Positions 57,214 through 64,000 of a stretch of 64,000 bases of DNA are shown here, in pieces. The position numbers were made by a program, and so were the translations under genes. This DNA comes from CBDCWT01 sp965223305 (GTDB lineage Bacteria > Planctomycetota > Planctomycetia > Pirellulales > Pirellulaceae): contig CBDCWT010000065.1 in NCBI GenBank assembly GCA_965223305.1, positions 12,912-76,911 on the forward strand, written 5' to 3'. Positions within the stretch are counted from its first letter, which is position 1. Each line of letters begins with the position of its first letter. The notes under the pieces were generated by a model. It was not told the DNA's origin and ran no database searches. It saw only the letters and a list, made by a program, of their open reading frames with translations.

Positions 57214-57993
57214 TAAGAGGCGCCGTCAGCCCATTTTACCGGCGCGGGGGCATTCGATAGATCGTGGTCGTTCCATCGCAAGTTGTAGTGTAAGCGATTG
57301 GACTCGCCCGCGCCAATCTCCTTCGTAATGGACTCTCTTCGCACAGCAAGAGTGGCTCCCGGTTGTGCGGCATAACGAGCACCGCTACGGACTGCTGCTC
57401 TCTAGGAGCTGACGGTCGGTCGATTTTTCTGTCCCAATCTTTCTGTCGTCAAGCAGATCGGCGAGCAAGTTTTGGATGACAGAAAAATTAGGACAGAAAG
57501 GTAGTCAGGACTATTTGTCCTGGCGACTCTAACCCGAATTATTCATGAGCGATCTGCTGCGAGGTCGTAAGTCCATCCGTGGCTTCGTCATGCTTCACAA
57601 TTCTCCCTCGACGTATTGCTTCAATACGCCTGCGGAAGAATTGCTCGCCTTCCTTGCCACGAACGTACTTACAACCTCTCGCCACGATCTTCATGAATAA
57701 TCCGGGCTAACTCACGGAATACTTGGTGACCACCACCTCGTTAGCTTGGAAAAGTGCAAAACGTAAAGGGAGGGAGTGAAAGAGACCTTCGCGCGCTGGC
57801 ACGACGGTTCTTCCTGCTCCTGCTTCCTGTCTCCCGATTACCCCGGCTAGGCAGGAGCCTCGCCCTCCCGAGCGTCTTACACCGCTCCATCATGTTGATC
57901 CTGTCTTCTGCTTCTGACAGGATTTACAGGATCGACAGGATGCCGATTTCTACGAAGGCCCGCCCAGTGACTGACTCCGAAAGGGGGAAACGC
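57214..57993. repeat. 780-base gap with several repeats
   Basis: 57423-57501 has an inverted pair (TTTTTCTGTCCCAATCTTTC and GACAGAAAAATTAGGACAGA; spacer ~24). 57530-57709 is the 180-bp element copy C. 57842-57942 is a dispersed-repeat copy (AGGCAGGAGCCTCGCCCTCC, GTTGATCCTGTCTTCTGCTT, ATTTACAGGATCGACAGG). An open frame from 57754 runs through it but the gene starts at 57994. Confidence 0.8.
57530..57709 (+). repeat. 180-bp hairpin element, copy C
   Basis: Same orientation as copy A and identical but for two bases (CATCCGTGG for CATTCGTGG; CTCGCCACG for CTCGCGACG). Ends TAACCCGAATTATTC and GAATAATCCGGGCTA. Confidence 0.92.
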
Positions 57994-58956
57994 ATGAAAA
58001 GACGAAGGTTTATCGAAAGCTCGGTTGCCGGCAGTGCGCTGCTGGGCACGACTGCGTTTGCAGCCGCTCAGCGAAACCCAAAAACCCCAACTGGCGAGGA
58101 GGCGGTCGTTCTCGACCGTGATCAGGCGAATCGCCCGCACCAAGGAAAGACCCTCGCCGCAATCCAACCGCACTGCGACGATATCCCGCTGTTCGCGGCT
58201 GGAACTGTGTTAAAGCTCATCGCCGAAGGCTATCGGGGCATCATGATTCGTACTAGCAACGATGAGATGGCGGGACGAGGAGCGACGGTCGGGGAGGTCA
58301 TACAGAACAACGAGCGTGACACGATTGAAGTAACACGGTTGATGGGGCTCGATAAGTTCTTCGATCTGGGGTATCGCAATCACCTGATGGACGGGATTTC
58401 ACCCTTGGAATTCAGAGCTCGGCTGATCTTCATCTTTCGGCTGATGAAGGTTGACACGGTGATTACGTACGACCCATGGGGCCACTATGAAGAGAACCCC
58501 GATCACTATGTCACAGCGAGCTGTGTCGAAGCTGCATGTTGGATGGCGGGTTCGCGAAGGGACTACCCAGAACACTTCGAGGCCGGCCTGGAGCCGCATG
58601 CGGTGCGAGAAAAATATTACTTTGCGCGCGGGCCCCAGCTGGTAAATCGTGTCGTCGATATCTCGTCCTACATCGACGGCAAAGTGAACGTAAATCGCGC
58701 GAATGTGACCCAAGGACCAGCAGGCGAAAATGGTGCCCGGTTGCGCCGCCGCTTGGCTGCCCAAGGCAAGCGCCTGCCAGTCCTCGGTAACGACGATGAA
58801 ACGGCAAACCGGCAGTACATCAAGCAGTTTGTCTTGAGAGAGAACCGAACGTTGGGCCAGTCACACGGTGTCGAATACGCCGAGCAGTTCCACTATATCG
58901 GTCCCTCGGATCGCCATGTGGACGACTACGTCGAACGGCACGCCGTGCCGCTTTGA
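57994..58956 (+). CDS. PIG-L/LmbE-type N-deacetylase, Tat-exported
   Basis: 320 residues from the ATG at 57994, with AAGGGGG eight bases upstream and a twin-arginine signal right after it (MKRRRFIESS...ALLGTTAF). Seen: LmbE/PIG-L motif PHCDDIPLFAAGT (PHPDDE in most), RTSNDEMAGRG, and DHYVTASCVEAACWM, with the HxxD/HxxH-type metal set. Family members remove acetyl groups from N-acetylglucosaminyl lipids or related sugars with zinc. The motif variation (Cys for Pro, Ile for Glu after the DD pair) makes the exact activity uncertain. Convergent with ribD across copy D of the element. Confidence 0.75.
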   Translation: MKRRRFIESSVAGSALLGTTAFAAAQRNPKTPTGEEAVVLDRDQANRPHQGKTLAAIQPHCDDIPLFAAGTVLKLIAEGYRGIMIRTSNDEMAGRGATVGEVIQNNERDTIEVTRLMGLDKFFDLGYRNHLMDGISPLEFRARLIFIFRLMKVDTVITYDPWGHYEENPDHYVTASCVEAACWMAGSRRDYPEHFEAGLEPHAVREKYYFARGPQLVNRVVDISSYIDGKVNVNRANVTQGPAGENGARLRRRLAAQGKRLPVLGNDDETANRQYIKQFVLRENRTLGQSHGVEYAEQFHYIGPSDRHVDDYVERHAVPL

Positions 58957-59003
58957 AATCGGGTGGAAGTTCCAGCTGCTCGAGCAACCCAAAACTTCAC
59001 GAC

Positions 59004-59183
59004 TAGCCCGGATTATTCATGAAGATCGTCGCGAGAGGTTGTAAGTACGTTCGTGGCAAGGAAGGCGAGCAATTGTTCCGCAGGCGTATTGAAGCAATAC
59101 GTCGAGGGAGAATTGTGAAGCATGACGAAGCCACGGATGGACTTACGACCTCGCAGTAGATCGCTCATGAATAGTTCGGGCTA
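59004..59183 (-). repeat. 180-bp hairpin element, copy D
   Basis: Inverted relative to A and C, like copy B. Starts TAGCCCGGATTATTCATGAA, ends ATAGTTCGGGCTA. Its outer CTA (59181-59183) is the minus-strand TAG stop of ribD. Lies between two convergent genes, where a hairpin could end transcription from both sides. Confidence 0.92.
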
Positions 59184-60287
59184 GGGCGACGACAGGCGGC
59201 CCCGGATGTAGATATCGCCATCCAGCTCCTCAGCTGTCGACACGCTCAGCCTACGTGCCTCATCAATGCTCTCGGCTCCAACGCCAGAGAACGGTACCAC
59301 GGCCTGAGCCCCTCCCAGAAGTGTCGGGGCAACAAAGGCATGTACTTCATCGATGACGTTGGCGTCGAGCGCCGCGCCCAACAGCGTACCGCCGCCCTCG
59401 ATCAACACGTTCGTCATACGCCGACCACCTAGCTCGTCCAAGAGCGTCGCGAGTCGCTCGGGACGAGACGGCGCATCGATCGGCAAGATCTCGCAACCGG
59501 ACTGTTCGAGTTGCACGACGTGCTCCTGCGACGGCCGCCGGCCGACCACGACGATCGTCGGTACTTCGTGTGCGGTCCGCACCAGCTGGCTGGCGGCGGG
59601 CAAAGTTGCTTGGCTGTCGCACACGATCCTGGTCGCAGTGCGGGGACCCGCCGGGCGAGCAGTCAGCAGCGGATCGTCGTTCAAGGCGGTTTGTCGCCCT
59701 ACGATGATTGCATCAACCGCTCCCCGCAGTTGGTGGACGACGGCACGGGCCCGGGTGTTCGATATCCATTGGCTGTGGCCCGCACGCGACGCCAGCTTGC
59801 CGTCAAGCGTCATGGCCCATTTGGCGATGACCCAGGGCCGCCCGGTGGAGATCAACTTGTGATACGGTGCGTTTAGCTCGCGCGCCTGCGACCCCATCAA
59901 TCCTAGCTCGACGACCACCCCTGCCTCGCGCAGGCGGTGCAGGCCCTCTCCACTGACTGGGGGGAAGGGATCCTGCTCAGCTACCACGACCCTCGCAACG
60001 CGGTGAGCGAGAACGGCCTCGGTGCAAGGAGGTGTCTTACCCTGATGGCAGCATGGTTCGAGCGTCACGAACAAAGAGGCGCCCCGAGCTGCCGCACCGG
60101 CCGCCGCCAAAGCCTCGACCTCAGCATGGGGACCACCGAACCTCTGGTGCCAGCCCTCGCCAACGACCTCGTCATTTTGGACGACGACGCAACCGACCAT
60201 CGGATTGGGCTCGACCAAGCCACGGCCGCGCGCGGCCAACTCGAGCGCGCGGGACATGAACCGTCGGTCGTTGTTGGTGGATGGCAT
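59181..60287 (-). CDS. ribD: Bifunctional riboflavin biosynthesis deaminase/reductase
   Basis: 368 residues from the ATG at 60287, supported by GGAG six bases upstream. RibD deaminates the pyrimidine precursor and reduces its ribose in flavin synthesis. Seen: deaminase zinc site PHAEVEAL (~54-61) with PCCHQGKTPPC (~83-93), and a reductase domain (~145-365) with KWAMTLDGKLAS, IVGRQTALNDDP and LIEGGGTLLGAAL. Length typical. The stop codon TAG belongs to the 180-bp element, apparently a TA-type insertion into the original TAG. No other rib genes in the window. Confidence 0.92.
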   Translation of the reverse strand: MPSTNNDRRFMSRALELAARGRGLVEPNPMVGCVVVQNDEVVGEGWHQRFGGPHAEVEALAAAGAAARGASLFVTLEPCCHQGKTPPCTEAVLAHRVARVVVAEQDPFPPVSGEGLHRLREAGVVVELGLMGSQARELNAPYHKLISTGRPWVIAKWAMTLDGKLASRAGHSQWISNTRARAVVHQLRGAVDAIIVGRQTALNDDPLLTARPAGPRTATRIVCDSQATLPAASQLVRTAHEVPTIVVVGRRPSQEHVVQLEQSGCEILPIDAPSRPERLATLLDELGGRRMTNVLIEGGGTLLGAALDANVIDEVHAFVAPTLLGGAQAVVPFSGVGAESIDEARRLSVSTAEELDGDIYIRGRLSSP

Positions 60288-60385
60288 CTCGATCTCCAAC
60301 ACGATCGGCGCGCCGCCAACAGCGAGTCAATCCGAACGCAGATAAGTCGCTCGCCAAGACTGCCCGGGAACAACCACTCGGCCTA

Positions 60386-62518
60386 TCAGTCCATGCCGGG
60401 AACCCATAGTTTCGACTTGCCTTCACTTGGCTGGCTCGCCGCGCTCTCGCCAGGTGTCCAGAGCTTCGCCGGCTCTCCCGCCGCCTCAGGAGCCGCGGCA
60501 GCTTCCGGGACCTGATTGACTGGTTGTCCCTCGGGGGTGATCACTCCAAACGCCACCAACATGCGGTAGAGCGCTTCAGCGATGCCAGGCTCCTGAATAT
60601 ATTGCGACTGCAACGTCTGTACGAGGCGCGAACTCTCTTCGGCTTCGCCGCGGGGCAGTCGGATCGCAAGCTCGGTCAAGATCCAGCGGGCCGGCGACCC
60701 GCCGGCGTTGACCGCGGCTTGCTGGGCCTCCTGCGCGTATCGTACGGCGACGTCCGCATCCCGACAGCTGCGGATCAGAGGCTCATAGACATGCTGCTTG
60801 TCGATATACTGGGTCGTCCCTTCCCGCTGCAACACATCGGCGCCCAACCGAGCGGTGGCGGCTTCGTGTCCACAGAGCACCGACCTTTGAAACGCCTTAA
60901 CCAGGTCTTCGTCGTTTAACCGATCGACGTCAATCAGCGTGAGCCGAGAGAGAGGTAGCCGCCAAATCTCGTCTCCTTCCACTTGGACCGGTGTCCGCTC
61001 AGGAAGGTCGAGTTTGCGGCGGAGGAGATTGAAGTCGAATGCTTGCTGATTGGCCGCGCAGGTCAGATCGAGCAGCAGGATCGCGGCCAGCAGACGGACA
61101 CGGTAAGCCTCGTGGGAAGCGACATCGATCGGTCGCTTGCCATCCAGCACATTCAGATTGAGTTCAGGCCAGCGATTGAGGACAACATGTTCGTGCTGTT
61201 CCTCGATCAGCTCTCGCTGCTGCTGCCTGGACAACTCGGTGGGCACGTGCCATCGCCAGGTAAGCGCTTCGGACACTGCAGAGACATGGCCCGTCGTCTC
61301 GACTGCTGACGGAGCCCCCACAAGGTCTCCCAGCACCTCTGTCAAAACTGATTTCTTATCTTCGAAATCAGTGGTACGCGTCGCAGCAAACTCGAGCCTC
61401 GCCTCACGATCGGTCTGCTTCCCGTGCACAAATAGCTCGCCCACAATGCAGGGGATCGTGTCGCGGTGAATGGGGCCGCTCGGATCGGCGGGGCGGTCGA
61501 GCAGCCAGAAGGCGCCCTTCGGTGGCGGTTCATCATCCTGTCCGGGCTGTACGTTCCCTACAGGCGTGGCGACAACACTTTTGTGAGAGAGCAGCCTCTC
61601 CATCAGTTGTTCGACGTCGTTGACCGGATAGGTCGTTGTCACCGCGTCGACCTGTTGGTCCATGTGAGAATCGAGCAGCTGGGCAAGCGCCTCGGCTTCG
61701 ACGGCATCGTCAAGCGACACCTCAGCAACCTGGGAATACGCCCTCCAGCTGGCGACGGCAAGTTCGGATTGACCGAGCCATCCGCGCAGAATCGCAATGT
61801 TCCTAAGGATTGCGGGTTGGCCGCTGGTTTTCTGCGCAAGCGAGTCGAGGCTCTCGCAGGCCGCCAACCAAGCTCCCTTGCGCGCCGAGTTCATAGCGGC
61901 CTCAAACTCACCTCGCCAGGGGACTCCGGCAGGACAGTCCTGGTAGGCCCGATCTTCCTTCAACAACAATGGGATCTCTTGACTCAGGTTAAGGTGCGTC
62001 ACCTTCTCCGCCGGTTGTGAATCACGGCCTCCAGCCATTCCCGCCTGCATCAACCAGTGGCCGCGCGCGGCCAGGATGTCCCCATTGTTCAAGAGCGCCG
62101 CAGCGACGACGCCGATCGCTGAGTAGACCGGCGCAGCAATCGTCTGATCGACGCTCTCCAACGCCTGCTGCAGCTTGTCGACAGCCTGGTGAGTATCCGC
62201 CTGCGAAGCCGCTAAGATTGCGCCGAGAGCCAGGGCAACCGGGTTGTGCGGTGAGCATTTCTGTAGCGCGACGATTGTCGACTCAGCATCCTTGACATCC
62301 CCTTGAGCCAATAACAGCTCTGCCTTGAGCGCAAGCAGCGCGGTTCGCTCACCTTTTTCTTCAACTAGGCGGTTGATCTGGTCGAGCGCCGCGACACGTT
62401 GCTCTCCTTCGACCGCTCGCATGACCTTTTGGAGGTCGTTGACCATGTCTTTCGAGCAGCAGAACTTGATCTTCTTTCCGCTGCCACAGGGACAGAGTTG
62501 ATATGTGTCTAAAGCCAT
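60386..62518 (-). CDS. SEC-C zinc-motif protein with TPR-like repeats
   Basis: 710 residues. Starts MALDTYQLCPCGSGKKIKFCC, a SEC-C motif (CPCGSGKKxxxCC), here at the N-terminus rather than the usual C-terminus. From ~25 to ~290 it has TPR-like helices (LLALKAELLLAQGDVKDAEST, ALGAILAASQADTHQAVDKL). The middle (~300-560) is unrecognised; it contains WRWHVPTELSRQQQRELIEE and a DGKRPIDVASHEAYRVRLLAAILL helical part. Pro/Ala-rich tail ends KSKLWVPGMD. Cytoplasmic, function unknown. SEC-C links to SecA/translation-associated proteins in other bacteria are not evidence of role here. Confidence 0.8.
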   Translation of the reverse strand: MALDTYQLCPCGSGKKIKFCCSKDMVNDLQKVMRAVEGEQRVAALDQINRLVEEKGERTALLALKAELLLAQGDVKDAESTIVALQKCSPHNPVALALGAILAASQADTHQAVDKLQQALESVDQTIAAPVYSAIGVVAAALLNNGDILAARGHWLMQAGMAGGRDSQPAEKVTHLNLSQEIPLLLKEDRAYQDCPAGVPWRGEFEAAMNSARKGAWLAACESLDSLAQKTSGQPAILRNIAILRGWLGQSELAVASWRAYSQVAEVSLDDAVEAEALAQLLDSHMDQQVDAVTTTYPVNDVEQLMERLLSHKSVVATPVGNVQPGQDDEPPPKGAFWLLDRPADPSGPIHRDTIPCIVGELFVHGKQTDREARLEFAATRTTDFEDKKSVLTEVLGDLVGAPSAVETTGHVSAVSEALTWRWHVPTELSRQQQRELIEEQHEHVVLNRWPELNLNVLDGKRPIDVASHEAYRVRLLAAILLLDLTCAANQQAFDFNLLRRKLDLPERTPVQVEGDEIWRLPLSRLTLIDVDRLNDEDLVKAFQRSVLCGHEAATARLGADVLQREGTTQYIDKQHVYEPLIRSCRDADVAVRYAQEAQQAAVNAGGSPARWILTELAIRLPRGEAEESSRLVQTLQSQYIQEPGIAEALYRMLVAFGVITPEGQPVNQVPEAAAAPEAAGEPAKLWTPGESAASQPSEGKSKLWVPGMD

Positions 62519-62568
62519 GGTCAGATCCTGTGTTCGGGCTTAGTCATTCCCAAAAGTAATGACCAGAG

Positions 62569-63801
62569 TCACCGGGGCATCCTATCAAACGTAACTCCGT
62601 TTGGCGACTGGGCGTTAAGCTCGTCAACCAGTGCCTGGACTGCAGATCGAAGCATGTCAGTCAGCCGGCTCGTTTCATTTCGCTCCCCAACTCTCTCGAC
62701 AGTCATCGGCTCGCCAAAACGAACCACAGCTCTCCGCCGGGCCCTGACCATTGGATACTCAAGACCCAGAATATCTTCCTCGAACTTGTCTATTGTCTCG
62801 GCAAGTCGTTCGAGCGACGGTTGTTCGACGAGGTAGTCTCCGGGATAGCTGTAGAGCTGCATCACAAAGAACAGATCATCCATGTCCGCTGCCAGTTTGG
62901 CGACCTCTGACGGCTCAGCCTTGGCGGCATCTTCTCGATCTTCCAACTCGTCGATCACCTTTTGCCGGACGACCTTCACACGGGCTGGAATCGCACGGTC
63001 TCGAACGGCCAGCGCGTGGCGGGCCTCAATAGCTGACAAGACTGCCTCAGCAAGGTAACCAACGCGTTCGCGGAGTTTGCCGCTTCTGGTACACCCTAAG
63101 TAGTCGAGCTCTTTCAACGCCAAGGCGGCCTCCGCCATGCGGTGGATTCGCTCAACCAGCTCACGAGACGGGTCCGTTCTTAAGTGGAGCCTCTGCTCGA
63201 GACTTTGCATCGCCTGCTCGAGTTCAGCACTGGGATCCTCGGTGTACCAGAATTTGATCGCGCAAGGGATGGCCGCGATCGGCCGGGAGGCCTTCTTCGC
63301 TGCAGTAAGAGCGATGCCGGCAGCGCCTTCTCGAAAAGGCGTCACATAGTCGGTCGTGTGGTAGATGTCACCTTCTGGGAAGATAACGAGCGGGTGAGCC
63401 TCTTCACGCAACGTATGAACCGCTTGCTTGAACGCCTGGCGATCATTGCCTTCACGATCGATACTAAAGCAACCCAGCCGCTGCATCGCCCAACGCTCGA
63501 AGCGATTGCTCATTGCGAAGACCTGCCAGGCGGTCATGAAAAACAGCGGCTGGTCAATCGTGTCTGCGGCCAAATAGAGTGCGGGGGCATCATAGTGGAC
63601 AGCGTGATTCGGCGTAATCAGAACTCCCGAGTTGCTGTTAACGGTCTGGCGAATCACCTCGGCATTCTGGACATCGACCGACACCACGCGCTGTGACCGC
63701 CTTAGCTGGCGGCGGCGATAGCGGCGCGAGAGGCGGACCCAGAGTGGGCTCAACTTGGGCCCCCACCAACGGGGTGGTTTACAGTACGGCTGGCGATTCA
63801 T
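62569..63801 (-). CDS. Lysophospholipid acyltransferase (PlsC-like)
   Basis: 410 residues. Seen: acyltransferase motif I PNHAVHYDAPAL (H-x4-D, ~61-72), FMTAWQVFA, motif III VIFPEGDIYHTTDYV (~143-157) and ARPIAAIPCAIKFW-like motif IV (RPIAAIPCAIKFWY). Members transfer an acyl chain to lysophosphatidate or other lysolipids at the membrane. The N-terminus is basic, with little hydrophobicity, and the C-terminal ~190 residues are helical and not part of the acyltransferase core. Specific acceptor unknown. Confidence 0.8.
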   Translation of the reverse strand: MNRQPYCKPPRWWGPKLSPLWVRLSRRYRRRQLRRSQRVVSVDVQNAEVIRQTVNSNSGVLITPNHAVHYDAPALYLAADTIDQPLFFMTAWQVFAMSNRFERWAMQRLGCFSIDREGNDRQAFKQAVHTLREEAHPLVIFPEGDIYHTTDYVTPFREGAAGIALTAAKKASRPIAAIPCAIKFWYTEDPSAELEQAMQSLEQRLHLRTDPSRELVERIHRMAEAALALKELDYLGCTRSGKLRERVGYLAEAVLSAIEARHALAVRDRAIPARVKVVRQKVIDELEDREDAAKAEPSEVAKLAADMDDLFFVMQLYSYPGDYLVEQPSLERLAETIDKFEEDILGLEYPMVRARRRAVVRFGEPMTVERVGERNETSRLTDMLRSAVQALVDELNAQSPNGVTFDRMPR

Positions 63802-64000
63802 GCCAACGTAGGATAGCTTCCCCGGCGCCTTTCTTGAATTTGGGCTCCGTGAACGAGTCAGCCTCTCTGTCCGCCGTGGCCGGCCGGCCTTGCCTAACCC
63901 GGTCGCCAGCCCAAACTAGTTGTCGTAAGTGCCTTGCCTACCTTGACTCCGGCAATCCGACCGGGGCCCGAGTGCAAGTGAATTGGCATAGACTGCGGTC
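63802..64000. other. Intergenic, nothing recognised
   Basis: 199 bases to the window edge. I see no coding potential or repeat here. Confidence 0.4.

Noticed and set aside
57754..57993. N-terminal extension of the LmbE-like protein
   Set aside because: Encoded by dispersed repeat; the Tat signal with a good ribosome-binding site starts at 57994.

Overview
The window looks like a chromosomal segment of a planctomycete, most likely of the Pirellulales/Rhodopirellula type. Pointers are a LEPR-XLL-type N-terminus on an exported protein, a DUF1598 protein, an SLA1-homology (SHD1) protein, an HTTM membrane protein, FG-GAP/CRTAC1-like proteins, a small Cys-rich secreted protein ending in the motif RIERPP, and a dense set of dispersed intergenic palindromic repeats. 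I saw no rRNA, tRNA, CRISPR array or prophage. Taxonomy is inferred from family knowledge only; no search was run.

Layout. 1-8 kb: end of an unknown gene, dnaE (replicative polymerase alpha subunit), a DUF1598 exported protein and an HTTM membrane protein. All three of these recognisable genes are broken by single-base insertions. 8-11.4 kb: SHD1 protein with LDDLF-type repeats, a ThuA-like protein, a zinc-ribbon/LRR membrane protein. 11.5-13.3 kb: a DDE insertion sequence sitting inside a dispersed repeat. 13.6-23.1 kb: a minus-strand cluster of three large extracytoplasmic proteins (CRTAC1/ASPIC-UnbV protein, a membrane b-type/pentaheme c-type cytochrome with TPRs, a TPR/FG-GAP propeller protein) plus a small secreted protein. 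23.9-28.6 kb: coiled-coil protein, 2-hydroxyacid dehydrogenase, small membrane protein and ligA. 28.8-36.4 kb: FHA-GAF-sigma54 activator, PQQ-type sugar dehydrogenase, an intact IS4-family element with perfect ends and a 10-bp target duplication, and a NIPSNAP protein. 36.6-43.5 kb: outer-membrane transporter-like protein, DUF485 + ActP-like symporter pair, and a BamA split into a POTRA protein and a separate lipobox-bearing barrel. 43.7-48.8 kb: small membrane protein and a three-gene ABC exporter operon. 48.8-52 kb: hybrid histidine kinase broken by two insertions. 52-64 kb: menC, D-aminoacylase-like hydrolase, Ser/Thr kinase, NTase-HD protein, LmbE-like deacetylase, ribD, SEC-C/TPR protein, PlsC-like acyltransferase.

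Three things stand out. First, a 180-bp hairpin element (18487, 31378, 57530, 59004) occurs four times at exactly the same length, begins and ends with TA, and in two cases has its terminal TAG serving as the in-frame stop codon of the neighbouring gene. Second, all six frameshifts in the window are single extra G or C bases in G/C runs, always in the same direction, in two local clusters (2.4-6.7 kb and 49.5-51.7 kb); that is more like a sequence-quality problem than gene decay. Third, the cytochrome/propeller cluster and the split BamA are gene architectures worth experimental attention. Functional links between genes are inferences from neighbourhood and family knowledge.
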